Shown: positions 1-8,454, numbered from the stretch's first letter. The stretch is 14,774 nucleotides of DNA from Dehalococcoidia bacterium (GCA_030754805.1 JASLZO010000002.1:6537-21310); one strand, 5' to 3'. Notes: a model not told the origin generated them from the letters alone. A program made the numbers and translations.

Positions 1-766
1 GGGAGAACATCAACTGGCCCGCGTATCCCTCATCTATCAGGGCCTTTGCGGTGGCCGTCCGATCTTCCCATGTCGGTGGCGACCCGTGCCACGGGTAGGT
101 GTCCATCCCCAGGTAGACTCCGCTCTGGAGAAGCCCTCGGAGGTAGTCAAGATCGGTCGTGTCGTTCGAATGCCCGATGCAAACGCGACTCATGTCCACC
201 CCCTCCTCCTGGAGTATGCGGACTTGGTACGCGCCTGAACGTTCCTGGGGATGGGTGTGCGTTGAGATTGGGATACCGGTCCGCAGGTGGGCGCGGGCCA
301 CACCCCTGATGACCGAGACTTCCTTGGGCTCCGGTGCGGCCTCGTTGTTCGCGGTCTTGATGACGCCCGCCTTGATTCCGGTGCCTTCGATACCCTCCTC
401 GATCTCTCTGACGTAAACGTCCGCCCACCGGTCCGGTTCCGCGAACCACATGAAGCGGGGGATGTCGACATACGTCCCGGTCGCCGCGATGATCTGGACC
501 CCGGATCGCTGAGAGACCTCTTCCAAAAGGCGGATATCTCGGCCCAGCTCCATTGGGGTCAGGTCGATGATCGTCTGGACGCCCTCTGCTCGCGCTTCCG
601 TCAGTCGTCGCACACCCTCCTCGATCACCGCTGCGCGGTCGAACAGCTCTGGATAAGTCTGCTGGATCCCGGCAGACCCGACCACCACGTGCTCGTGGCA
701 AAGTGTGAATCCAAGCGCAGATGGATCCACGGAACCCAGAACCGAATTAACGTCGCTCACGTGCAT
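1..766 (-). CDS. Phosphotriesterase-family metal-dependent hydrolase (partial, C-terminus off the left edge)
   Basis: An open frame runs from ATG at 766-764 to the window edge, giving 254 residues of a family usually about 320-350 long. It is an amidohydrolase-superfamily TIM barrel of the phosphotriesterase/lactonase group, which hydrolyses esters or lactones with a binuclear metal centre. The metal ligands are visible: H24 and H26 in the N-terminal LCHEHV motif, K137 in AGVIKTA (the carbamylated lysine of the family), H170 in ISTHTHP and H199 in IGHSND. The fragment stops at the stretch IDEGYAGQLMFS, just before the last ligand (Asp of the usual SxD motif). The start is uncertain: the GGGGG Shine-Dalgarno abuts this ATG, whereas the GTG at 760-758 (codon 3) has a better 6-nt spacing. 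The gene is divergent from the CoA-transferase. Family assignment is firm; whether the substrate is a lactone, a phosphoester or something else cannot be told. Confidence 0.9.
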   Translation of the reverse strand, partial: MHVSDVNSVLGSVDPSALGFTLCHEHVVVGSAGIQQTYPELFDRAAVIEEGVRRLTEARAEGVQTIIDLTPMELGRDIRLLEEVSQRSGVQIIAATGTYVDIPRFMWFAEPDRWADVYVREIEEGIEGTGIKAGVIKTANNEAAPEPKEVSVIRGVARAHLRTGIPISTHTHPQERSGAYQVRILQEEGVDMSRVCIGHSNDTTDLDYLRGLLQSGVYLGMDTYPWHGSPPTWEDRTATAKALIDEGYAGQLMFS

Positions 767-803
767 CCCCCACTTTGGAACACTGGGTTGGCCGAAGCGT
801 AAT

Positions 804-818
804 CTTGCGGATCGCAAG
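804..818. promoter_or_regulatory. Perfect inverted repeat, candidate operator
   Basis: CTTGCG-GAT-CGCAAG is a perfect dyad with 6-bp arms and a 3-bp centre, lying 38 bp upstream of the phosphotriesterase-family start codon in the divergent control region. The dyad is seen directly; the operator role is inference. The arms are too short and not followed by T-runs, so it is not a terminator. Confidence 0.35.
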
Positions 819-923
819 GGGCAACGGGGCCAAATGGGCTGCGGTCCCTGACTGTGCGTGGGGTGAAAAACGTCGCTCGGTCTTCATTCGTTGGCCGACG
901 GCGGTGACCATTCAGCCGTCCTC

Positions 924-954
924 TTGACATGTTCACCCACCGAGTCCCTACTAT
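924..954 (+). promoter_or_regulatory. Candidate sigma-70 promoter for the CoA-transferase gene
   Basis: A consensus -35 TTGACA (924-929) is followed after 19 bp by TACTAT (949-954, 4 of 6 matches to TATAAT). Transcription would start near 961, giving a leader of about 95 nt before the ATG at 1057. The spacing is longer than the ideal 17 bp, so this is a moderate call. Confidence 0.4.
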
Positions 955-1056
955 CCTAATCCTGCGGCCGAGACCTTCGAATGGGGAAAGGCAATTGGCA
1001 GCAATGCGGCAAAGCATCGTCCGAACTTCACCACGATCGAGAGACCTTCCCTACCG

Positions 1057-3426
1057 ATGAGCTCCTCGGGAGCCGTACAGGCCACAAATCGCTCGGACTT
1101 ACGGGTCCTTGAGGGCAGCACCATCGTGGCTGCTGTTGCCTCGTTGAGCGGTGCCTACGCAGTCAAGATGCTTCACGAGATGGGCGCGTCGATCCTCGAG
1201 ATCGAAACCTCAACCTTCCCACGAGCGCACCCATTGACTAACGAGCGGACTGATTGGCCGCGCGGGCTCGCGAAGGTTCTCCAACCGACCGACGGCTCGC
1301 CCGGCATATCCCTCGCCGATGGGATGACGGCTCTCGATCGGATCGCCGAGACGGGCGTGGATCTCTTGATCGAAGACTTGGGTCTGCAGGAATCGTTCCC
1401 CCAAGAGTGGGTCCGGATGCGTGCGACGAACCCTGGCATGACCGTGGTGTCGATCAGCCCGTTCGGCCCCGGAGGACCCGACTCCAGAAGCGTTTCGAGT
1501 GACTTGACCCTCTGGGCCCGATCCGGCATGGCGTGGACCTCTCCCGGGATGCCCGACCAGGTCCGGGACCATCCGAACGAGCCACCGCTTTCCCCGACAG
1601 GTGTGTCTGCGGCCAGCATTGCGGGTGGCACGGCTGCGGTGACCGCTTGCCTTTCTGCGCTTGCCTTCGGAGACGAGATCGGTCGCGAAGTCACGGTTTC
1701 CGAGCTCGACGCGCTGATCTCGTTGAACTATGACCCGATCAACCGCTCGCAGCACACTCGAAAAGTGGAACCTCGAGGTCGAGAATTCCCGGGCACCAAC
1801 TGCTATCTCCCATGCGCTGATGGCTGGATCGTTATCGGAGCGACGAACCAGGCTCACTGGGAGGCGCTCGTTGACGTGATGGGCGGGCCCGATTGGGCCG
1901 GTGCGTTCGATGCCCGAGACGATCGGTCGGCGAACTGGGACGCTCTCATGCCTTTGATCGTCGCTTGGACTACTACGCAAACCGGGAGCGACCTGACGGA
2001 ACAGTTGCAGGCACGCGGGATCGGTACCCACTGGGCGACAACGCTGGCCGAGGCCGCCGCATCCGAACAGCCCTCCTCGCGTGGATATTTCCACGAGGAA
2101 GAGGTAGACGGGAAACGTATTTCGGTCCCGGGTATACCGTTTGTGCTCTCCCAATCGGACGACCTTCGGGATATAACGGATCTCTCAACTAGCCCTGCCG
2201 GCACCCGGTCCGACCGGAAGCTTCCGCTGGAAGGAACGAGGGTTCTGGACTTTGGCCAGTACATAGCTGCGCCGTTCGTTGGGCGATGGCTTGCCGCCCT
2301 TGGCGCGGAGGTCATCCTCGTTGAGAGCCGCCTGAATCCGGCAGACTTCCGGGCTGGGGCAGTCGGCGCAGATGGAATCCCAGGGCCAAACCGCTCCCCC
2401 GCCTTTAATGTCCTCGCGCAGGGAAAGAAAGGCCTCTCCCTCAACATGCGGACGGCCGAAGCGCGCGCGATCGCCCGACGCCTTGCCTCTCAAAGCGACA
2501 TAGTCATCGAGAACTTCTCCTCGGGAACGATGGACCGATGGGGCCTTGGCTACCCGGATCTCAGCGAGCTGAACCCGGGACTCATATATCTTTCGGTCGC
2601 CGCATGGGGCCGCACCGGGCCGCTGAAGGACTACGCAGGGCTTCACAGCGTGATCAATGCGTTCAGTGGGTTAGCGGACGTCACCGGCTATCACGATGGC
2701 GGCCCTAGGCTCCTCGGATCATTCTTCCCTGACCCGTTCAGCGGTACCTGCGCCACCTGGGCAGTACTCGCGGCGCTGCGGACACGCGAACGGACCGGAA
2801 GGGGAGTCTTCGTTGACTTCGCGATGACGGAAGCTCTCGCCACCCTGACTCTGGAACCTCAACTGGCTGCGGCGATTGGCGACGAACCCCCAGTGCGTGA
2901 CGGAAGCCACCACCCTCGGTTCGCTCCGCATTCCATATTCCCGAGCGCGGGAGACGATCAGTGGGTCGCGATTGCGGTTCGTACCGATGAGGAATGGAGA
3001 AGCCTTTGCCGTGTTATTGGCCGGGATGACTGGCTAACCGATTCCGCCTTCGGCACGCCCGAAAGGCGCAAGGCGCGTGAGAGTGACTTGGACCAAGCCA
3101 TCGGCCAATGGACCGCAACCCAATCCAAAGAAGAGGCGGCCGACCTCCTGCTGGCCGCCGCCGTGCCCGCCGCCCCCTGCCTCAGCCCGGCGGAAGTTGC
3201 GATCGACCCGCACCTTGATTCGCGCGGATCGATCGTCGTTGTCGACCATCCTGCGGTCGGACCACGTCGCTATCCCAGCCTTCCATGGCGCTTCGACGGC
3301 GCCCCGATCCCGCCGGCCGGGCCGGCGCCACTGCTCCATCGATACACGGCGCCGATCCTCGAAGAACTCCTCGGTTATTCGGTCGATGAGATTGAGGAAC
3401 TTGCCCGCAACGACGTCCTCACCTGA
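1057..3426 (+). CDS. Tandem two-domain CaiB/BaiF (class III) CoA-transferase
   Basis: This 789-residue protein has two consecutive CoA-transferase family III domains, about residues 12-365 and 388-770; the family norm is a single domain of about 380-420. These enzymes move CoA between a CoA thioester and a free acid through an aspartyl-CoA anhydride. The C-terminal half is canonical: VLDFGQYIAAPFVGRWLAAL (397-416), the ENFSSGTMDRWGLGY stretch (485-499) and D559 in SFFPDPFSG at the position of the catalytic Asp. The N-terminal half keeps the fold (SISPFGPGGP 132-141, GREVTVSELDAL 209-220) but has S187 (GVSAASIAGG) where that Asp should be. It therefore looks like one active and one degenerate half forming an internal pseudo-dimer. 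No clear Shine-Dalgarno precedes the ATG, but the N-terminus matches the usual start of the domain. Substrate unknown. Confidence 0.9.
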   Translation: MSSSGAVQATNRSDLRVLEGSTIVAAVASLSGAYAVKMLHEMGASILEIETSTFPRAHPLTNERTDWPRGLAKVLQPTDGSPGISLADGMTALDRIAETGVDLLIEDLGLQESFPQEWVRMRATNPGMTVVSISPFGPGGPDSRSVSSDLTLWARSGMAWTSPGMPDQVRDHPNEPPLSPTGVSAASIAGGTAAVTACLSALAFGDEIGREVTVSELDALISLNYDPINRSQHTRKVEPRGREFPGTNCYLPCADGWIVIGATNQAHWEALVDVMGGPDWAGAFDARDDRSANWDALMPLIVAWTTTQTGSDLTEQLQARGIGTHWATTLAEAAASEQPSSRGYFHEEEVDGKRISVPGIPFVLSQSDDLRDITDLSTSPAGTRSDRKLPLEGTRVLDFGQYIAAPFVGRWLAALGAEVILVESRLNPADFRAGAVGADGIPGPNRSPAFNVLAQGKKGLSLNMRTAEARAIARRLASQSDIVIENFSSGTMDRWGLGYPDLSELNPGLIYLSVAAWGRTGPLKDYAGLHSVINAFSGLADVTGYHDGGPRLLGSFFPDPFSGTCATWAVLAALRTRERTGRGVFVDFAMTEALATLTLEPQLAAAIGDEPPVRDGSHHPRFAPHSIFPSAGDDQWVAIAVRTDEEWRSLCRVIGRDDWLTDSAFGTPERRKARESDLDQAIGQWTATQSKEEAADLLLAAAVPAAPCLSPAEVAIDPHLDSRGSIVVVDHPAVGPRRYPSLPWRFDGAPIPPAGPAPLLHRYTAPILEELLGYSVDEIEELARNDVLT

Positions 3427-3724
3427 ATCGAACCGGAACCGATTTGATGCCCAGGTAGTACTCAAGGCTCGCCACGACTGACTGGCGCAACGGGTATTTC
3501 ACTGATTCCCGACCCAGCGTCCGTGAGCGCCACCGAATTGCCATGAACGGAGTCGATGACCGTGGCCTACGGCGGGGTCAAGTCCAGCCCGACAACGAAG
3601 GTTCTGAACTCCGAAACCTCCGCCTTCGGTTCCCCGAAACGACGCTGCCCCTTCGCGTGAGAAGTCGGAAGATGGAAGTAGCAGCCGAGGATCCTGAGAA
3701 TCACGGCCAGGAGGACTCCGGCTG
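3427..3724. other. Convergent intergenic gap, no gene recognised
   Basis: About 300 bp lie between the stop codons of the CoA-transferase (+) and fdhD (-). Short open frames on both strands here look like chance frames of GC-rich DNA: no domain signature and no Shine-Dalgarno. I see only a weak CCGAA...TTCGG pairing near 3616-3634 and no clear terminator, although a convergent gap should contain one. Confidence 0.5.
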
Positions 3725-4642
3725 TTAAAGCAGGATCCGCTCGGCCCCCGAATAGACATTGAACGAACCGGACCGCGTGAACCCGACTAGAGTCACATTG
3801 AAGTCTTGGGCTAGCTCCACGGCCAAGCTGGAAGGGGCCCCCACCGCGACGACGATCGGGATACCTGCGACCAGGGCCTTCTGGATCAGCTCGAAACTGG
3901 TCCTTCCGCTCAACACCAACACCCTGTCGCTTGCCGGCAGCTCGGTTTGGAGGAGCTGATTGCCGATTACCTTATCGACCGCGTTGTGCCGGCCAACGTC
4001 CTCCCGTACCACCATCGGGTTTCCATCGACGGTGAATATTCCTGCCGCGTGTAGACCCCCGGTCTGGCCGAACAGCACCTGGGACTCGCGTAACCGGTCA
4101 GGGAGCGTCTCGACCAACTCGGAAGAAACCGACGCTCCGGGTGGTAGCACTGGGCAACCCCGCGCATGGATCGCGTCCAGGCTTACCTTCCCGCACACAC
4201 CGCATGACGAGGTCGTAGAGAAATGTCGCGTCAACCGCTCGACGTCGAATGTCACGAATGGGCGCAGCGTCACGTTCACGATGTTGTATTCCTGCTTGAT
4301 GTCGTCATCGGTGCAATACGCAATCGTCTCGATCGCGTCCACCGATGGCATGACGCCTTCCGTGTACAGGAACCCCGCAACCAACTCGAAGTCGAAACCC
4401 GGAGTCCGCATCGTCACCGAGAGTTTGTCCGTGATCTCCTCCCCAATCGTGCCGGTACCCGGTCGACGGTGGATGATCCGGATCTCCATCGGTTCCTCGG
4501 TAGCCACGACGTCTTCGAATGACGCGAGCGTGTGCCCGCGTCGGAACCGTTGAATGTTCTTCGGAAAGGAGGGCCCGGGGCGTGGTCGCTCCGGATGGTT
4601 CAGATCGGTCACGAAGTCGTGATCAGTGGGCTGAGGTTGCAT
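3725..4642 (-). CDS. fdhD: FdhD, sulfurtransferase for formate dehydrogenase maturation
   Basis: FdhD carries sulfur from a cysteine desulfurase (IscS in E. coli) to the bis-MGD molybdenum cofactor, which formate dehydrogenases need for activity; it is cytoplasmic. The 305-residue protein shows the family marks in order: the SCGVCGK motif with C147 and C150 (the sulfur-carrying CxxC), TGGLHAAG (194-201), EDVGRHNAVDK (214-224), SGRTSFE (245-251) and GAPSSLAV (268-275). It is slightly longer than E. coli FdhD because of an N-terminal extension of about 35 residues. The start at 4642 has no visible Shine-Dalgarno; a later start within the extension is possible. It lies 46 bp downstream of the aminopeptidase gene on the same strand and shares a cofactor pathway with mobA at 7813-8454, yet no formate dehydrogenase subunit is in the window. 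Confidence 0.95.
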   Translation of the reverse strand: MQPQPTDHDFVTDLNHPERPRPGPSFPKNIQRFRRGHTLASFEDVVATEEPMEIRIIHRRPGTGTIGEEITDKLSVTMRTPGFDFELVAGFLYTEGVMPSVDAIETIAYCTDDDIKQEYNIVNVTLRPFVTFDVERLTRHFSTTSSCGVCGKVSLDAIHARGCPVLPPGASVSSELVETLPDRLRESQVLFGQTGGLHAAGIFTVDGNPMVVREDVGRHNAVDKVIGNQLLQTELPASDRVLVLSGRTSFELIQKALVAGIPIVVAVGAPSSLAVELAQDFNVTLVGFTRSGSFNVYSGAERILL

Positions 4643-4688
4643 AACGTCACGTGCGCCACAGCCTACCAGCGGTTTCGGCCGCGTTCCC

Positions 4689-7301
4689 TTACGAACGGCG
4701 CTCCAACCACTGCCTGACCCCGTCTCGGTTCGCCTCCAGCCACAGCCGGTTCAACTCGATCCGCTCCAGGGACTGCTGGACGGTCCGGGTCGCAGACGGC
4801 ATCGGATGGTCGGTGAAGAAGCGTTCGACGTCTGCCTTCGCCTCCGCGGTCGAGAACCCACCAGGTATCGACACCAGGCGCATCACCGCGAACCCGCCGC
4901 CGCCATACCGTCGATCGAACTCGGGCCAGTTAGCCTTTAGGTATTCCCACGCCGCGTCTCTCCCTCTTGGGTTCGAGGCAAGCGCGAGCAGCAACCGCGG
5001 CGAATCTTGCACCCTCACCTCGTCCGAGAGCACCAGATCGAGTGCCCGACCGATCAGTACCGGGTCTTGGAATCGTGCCAGCGCGAGTTGGAAGCGGACC
5101 ATTTCCTCCTGGAACGTCGAGTCCCTGGCAAGGCGGCGGACGATCTCGAACGTCTCGGTGTCTCCGTCCTCGGCCGCCAGTGAGTACACGACTGCCCGAA
5201 TATCCGGTCGCAATGAAGACTGGTCCTGGAGATACAGCCCGAACCTTCGTCCAGCTTCGCCCAACACCGCTTTGTCACCGAAGGCGCCAGCCTGGCCAAG
5301 AATCGTCGATCGAAGCAGGGAGCGCAGATGAGGCTCGTCGCCGTCCGGGTCCCAGCCGACCGACTGGACCACTTTTTCTGTCAACGAACGCCCCCACGCC
5401 CGATATTCGTCGATAAAGGGCTCATCCGCCAGCAGAGACTCGATGCCTCCCAGATGGCCAGCCAACGCCGACCAGACGCTGAAATCCTCTTCCGAATCGT
5501 GGGCCGCCGCCACATCAAGGAATTCAGTAACGGCGATGAGACGCGCACGTGCGAGCGCGTACGTATCGTCGAGAAGTCCGAGGCGGTCCGAAGCCGAAAC
5601 CTCACCTCGGCGCACGCCGCTGGTGAGCCGCGCTAGTTCGTCTCCCGCGTACCGGACCCGGTAGAACCCGGTCCTCCCAGCATTGACCTTCACCCAGCCG
5701 TCAGGGGACGCGACACCGGATACAGTCGCATCGGCTGAGCGTTTCGTCATTATCAGCGAGGCCGCGCGTGCGTCATTCGCGTGCCCGATCCGAACCGGGA
5801 CATGCCACAGCGTCGAGTCGTCGTTCGGCCCGGAGTACAGGAACCGCTGCTGAGTGATTGCCGCGCTCACGTTGCCGTCTGAGCGCGAGATGTCGACGTT
5901 GACGACCGGGAAGCCCACCTGCTGGATCCAGGAGTCCATCATCGCCGGCACGTCTTGCCCGGAGGTATCCGCCATGGCTTGCCACAGGTCCGCGCCCGTC
6001 GCGTTTCCGTAGGCGTGCCGCGCCATGTACTGGCGCAGGCCCGTGCGAAACGCTTCTTGGCCCAGATGCTCTTCCAGCATCCGCAGGATCGAAGCGCCCT
6101 TGCTGTAGCTGATCGCGTCGAAGAGTTGGCTTACCTCAGCCGGGTTGTTCACGTCCTGGGCGATCGGGTGCGAGTTTTCCAGCCCGTCGAGGTTCAGCCC
6201 CGCGATGGTGTCCATCGTGATGAACTGCGTCCACTCCTCCCACTCGGGTTCGAGAACGTCGACCGCCTTCGTCGACATCCAGGACGCGAAGCTTTCGTTG
6301 AGCCAGAGGTCGTTCCACCACCTCATCGTCACCAGGTCGCCGAACCACATGTGGGCCATCTCGTGTGCGATGATCTCGGCGATCCGCTGTCGGGTACCGG
6401 GTGACGAACTAGCCGGGTCGAATAGGAGCGCGATCTCGCGGTAGGTGACTGCGCCCCAGTTCTCCATGGCCCCGGCCGCGAAGTCCGGGATGGCGAGGTG
6501 GTCCAGCTTCTCCAACGGGTACGGCACGCCGAAGTACTCGTTGTAGTACTCCAGCAGCCGAACGGATACCTCCAGTGCGTACCTTCCCTGTTCGGCATGG
6601 CCGGCGGTCGTCCAGATCCTCACCAGCGTCCCGTTGTCGGCGGTGGCCTCGATCGACTCGAGGTCGGCGACCGTGAACATCAACAGATAGGTGGACATCT
6701 TCGGCGTCGGCTTGAACTCGACGACGTCGCGGCCGGGGGCGTTGCGGGAGGCGGCTCGTTTTTCGATGGGAGTGTTCGAGACTGCTTCGAGGTCTGAGGG
6801 GACGATGAGCGTGGCGTGGAACGTTGCCTTGGCGGCGGGCTCGTCCCAGCAGGGGAAGCAGCGCCGGGCGTCCGTGGCCTCGAACTGGGTCGTGGCCATG
6901 AGCTTCGTGGTTCCGTCGTCTGTGGGATATGAAGAGAGATAGAAGCCGTGGAGCTGGTCGTTCAGGATGCCCTTGAAGACGATGTTCAGGCGTCCGCTGC
7001 CGGGCTCGATCGGCGCACCGTTGAACTTGAAGGTTGCAGTTTCCTCGTCTTCATCCAGGTTGATCGAGGAGGCGACTCGAGTGGCGGCGGTGGAGCTGGT
7101 GGCTACGTAACGGGCCGACTCGTACTCGAGCTGGGTGGAGTTCAGGACGATCTCGTTCACCGCGGCGGCGACCGTGACCTCGATCCCGACCTCCCCGGTG
7201 AACGTCGCTTCGTTGAGGTCCGGCGTCAGAACGAGGTCATAGTGGGTCGGTCGGACCGAGGTCGGGAGCAGGGTGGTGGCGTCGGCATCCGTCGTTGTCA
7301 T
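4689..7301 (-). CDS. pepN: M1-family zinc aminopeptidase (aminopeptidase N type)
   Basis: This 870-residue metallopeptidase removes N-terminal amino acids from peptides. The domain order is that of the M1 family: an N-terminal beta domain with the QFEATDARRCFPCWDEP stretch (139-155), the exopeptidase motif GAMENWG (277-283), the zinc site HEMAH (H313, E314, H317) with the third ligand E336 in WLNESFASW, a conserved SYSKG segment near 398 that carries the transition-state tyrosine, then an ERAP1-like helical C-terminal domain (about 530-870). All catalytic residues are intact and the length is normal. There is no signal peptide, so it is probably cytosolic. The start is supported by a strong Shine-Dalgarno (AAAGGAAG, about 7307-7314 on the complement). 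It may be co-transcribed with fdhD 46 bp downstream; a functional link is not obvious. A likely role is turnover of imported peptides. Confidence 0.95.
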   Translation of the reverse strand: MTTTDADATTLLPTSVRPTHYDLVLTPDLNEATFTGEVGIEVTVAAAVNEIVLNSTQLEYESARYVATSSTAATRVASSINLDEDEETATFKFNGAPIEPGSGRLNIVFKGILNDQLHGFYLSSYPTDDGTTKLMATTQFEATDARRCFPCWDEPAAKATFHATLIVPSDLEAVSNTPIEKRAASRNAPGRDVVEFKPTPKMSTYLLMFTVADLESIEATADNGTLVRIWTTAGHAEQGRYALEVSVRLLEYYNEYFGVPYPLEKLDHLAIPDFAAGAMENWGAVTYREIALLFDPASSSPGTRQRIAEIIAHEMAHMWFGDLVTMRWWNDLWLNESFASWMSTKAVDVLEPEWEEWTQFITMDTIAGLNLDGLENSHPIAQDVNNPAEVSQLFDAISYSKGASILRMLEEHLGQEAFRTGLRQYMARHAYGNATGADLWQAMADTSGQDVPAMMDSWIQQVGFPVVNVDISRSDGNVSAAITQQRFLYSGPNDDSTLWHVPVRIGHANDARAASLIMTKRSADATVSGVASPDGWVKVNAGRTGFYRVRYAGDELARLTSGVRRGEVSASDRLGLLDDTYALARARLIAVTEFLDVAAAHDSEEDFSVWSALAGHLGGIESLLADEPFIDEYRAWGRSLTEKVVQSVGWDPDGDEPHLRSLLRSTILGQAGAFGDKAVLGEAGRRFGLYLQDQSSLRPDIRAVVYSLAAEDGDTETFEIVRRLARDSTFQEEMVRFQLALARFQDPVLIGRALDLVLSDEVRVQDSPRLLLALASNPRGRDAAWEYLKANWPEFDRRYGGGGFAVMRLVSIPGGFSTAEAKADVERFFTDHPMPSATRTVQQSLERIELNRLWLEANRDGVRQWLERRS

Positions 7302-7306
7302 CCAGG

Positions 7307-7315
7307 CTTCCTTTC
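7307..7315 (-). promoter_or_regulatory. Strong ribosome binding site of the aminopeptidase gene
   Basis: On the minus strand GAAAGGAAG precedes the ATG at 7301-7299 by about 6 nt. It fixes the aminopeptidase start and stands out because several neighbours (HypE-like gene, fdhD, CoA-transferase) lack any clear Shine-Dalgarno. Confidence 0.7.
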
Positions 7316-7572
7316 GCTGGGGACGAGGTGATGAGGGCCGTTCGCACGGTCCGGGTGTGCTGATACCCCCACGGCACGACGCCCGGTCCGGTCGGCGGGG
7401 AACAGCTTATGGAAATGGGTGTTTCGGCGGCAAATCTTTTGGTCATGGACCTTTTTTGGACGGTCGGCGGGAGTCGCGTGTCATGGGTTGGCCAATAGCG
7501 GGCGGAAAACGGTCACCGGTGATCTATTGCCATCCGGCTCGGTCCGGCGGGCTGAGACACAGCAGAGGTACT

Positions 7573-7608
7573 ACCCCTATGCGTAGTGCGATCAACAACT
7601 GTAGGGGT
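7573..7608. repeat. Inverted repeat, possible RNA hairpin
   Basis: ACCCCTA (7573-7579) pairs perfectly with TAGGGGT (7602-7608), with G-T wobble pairs extending the stem inward, enclosing a loop of about 20 nt. The right arm runs into the palindrome GTGATCAC (7607-7614). No T-run follows, so it is not a standard terminator; it could be a structured leader or a regulator site. The structure is seen; the role is unknown. Confidence 0.3.
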
Positions 7609-7812
7609 GATCACGTCCATTTTGGATATCGGAAATCAAGAGGAGAACTCTGTGGCCCACGTGCCTTCGTACTCGTAGGCGACGTTGGTCTAGGAGCATT
7701 CGTACTACCGCCCGTACTCGCATAGCTACCAACCGCGATCCAGAGATCCACTGCGAATCACACCCTGGTCGGGTCCGAACGGGGGGCATTTCAAGCCGAA
7801 TGAGAGGTGGGA

Positions 7813-8454
7813 TTATCCGGGTGATTCGCCGGTGAGGGCGCGTATGCGGTCGAGATCGTCTTGAGTATCGACGCTCTTGAAGGAGCGGAAATTGGGGTCG
7901 AACACCGTGAGTTCTTCCTCTCCGAGGTAGCAGACGCGTAGTAGCCGGATAAGGTCCTGGATCCCCGGACGACCGTCCGGCTCGTCGAGGAGCCGCGCGG
8001 CGCGCTCAATAACGGGTCCGCGTTGGTAGACGGCGTGGAGTGGCTGGGGTCGACCCTCGACCTTGGGAACGACCGCCTCCTGTGGTCCCGATTCCAGCGC
8101 ATGGACGAGTGCGGTGAAGACGATTGGGTTGATGAACGGCATGTCGCAACCGACCGCAAGCAGGACCTCGTGCTTCGCCTCGGCCGCTCCGGCGTGGAGG
8201 CCGGCGAGAGGTCCGCGCTGGTCCGGGTACCGGTCGACGGTCCAGCGCACGTCTCCGGGCAACTGCAGGCCTTCGCGGCCCGACCGGTCCCCAACGACGA
8301 CGACGTCCGTGGCTATCCCATGAAGCGCTTCGACGACCCTGACCAGCATCGGCCTGCCGCCGACCGGTTCGAGGGCCTTGTCCCGCCCGAGCCGGCTGGC
8401 TGCGCCGCCGGCGAGGACCACGACGGTGATGCCGCGATCTGGAGGGCTGGTCAC
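7813..8454 (-). CDS. mobA: MobA, molybdenum cofactor guanylyltransferase
   Basis: MobA joins GMP from GTP to Mo-molybdopterin to make the MGD form of the cofactor used by formate dehydrogenase and DMSO-reductase-type enzymes. The 213-residue cytoplasmic protein carries the nucleotide-binding loop LAGGAASRLGRDKA (14-27, K26), DQRGPLAGL (78-86), the metal-binding GCDMPF (102-107, D104), a QPLHAVY segment near 137-143, and the C-terminal FKSVDTQDDL signature. Length is normal. It starts with GTG (8454-8452), overlapping the stop of the HypE-like gene by 4 bp (GTGA), which implies translational coupling. MobA matures the same cofactor that FdhD sulfurates, so the two genes are functionally linked despite the aminopeptidase gene between them. 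Confidence 0.93.
   Translation of the reverse strand: MTSPPDRGITVVVLAGGAASRLGRDKALEPVGGRPMLVRVVEALHGIATDVVVVGDRSGREGLQLPGDVRWTVDRYPDQRGPLAGLHAGAAEAKHEVLLAVGCDMPFINPIVFTALVHALESGPQEAVVPKVEGRPQPLHAVYQRGPVIERAARLLDEPDGRPGIQDLIRLLRVCYLGEEELTVFDPNFRSFKSVDTQDDLDRIRALTGESPG

Larger units (their letters stand above)
767..1056. other. Divergent intergenic region
   Basis: This stretch of 290 bp separates the phosphotriesterase-family gene (-) from the CoA-transferase gene (+). No convincing protein gene is present. It holds a perfect palindrome near the minus-strand gene and a TTGACA promoter candidate for the plus-strand gene, both listed separately. It is the natural place for control of both genes. 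Confidence 0.6.
7302..7812. other. 511-bp gap between mobA and the aminopeptidase gene
   Basis: No gene of convincing length lies here, which is unusual in such a compact window. What can be seen: a GGTC-ATG-GACC dyad next to a T-run (7441-7457), a 7-bp inverted repeat (7573-7608), a consensus Shine-Dalgarno followed by an 8-codon frame (about 7640-7678), and three CGTACTMS-type octamers (7668, 7701, 7713). The aminopeptidase promoter must lie here if the gene is not read through from mobA. No tRNA or riboswitch consensus fits. Confidence 0.6.

Noticed and set aside
981..1112. 43-codon plus-strand frame in the CoA-transferase leader
   Set aside because: It overlaps the CoA-transferase start in another frame, has no Shine-Dalgarno and no recognisable features.
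7552..7612. Thiamine (TPP) riboswitch, suggested by CTGAGA, ACCC and GGGGTGAT
   Set aside because: The elements are in the wrong order for a THI box, the P1 and P4/P5 parts are missing, and no thiamine gene follows.
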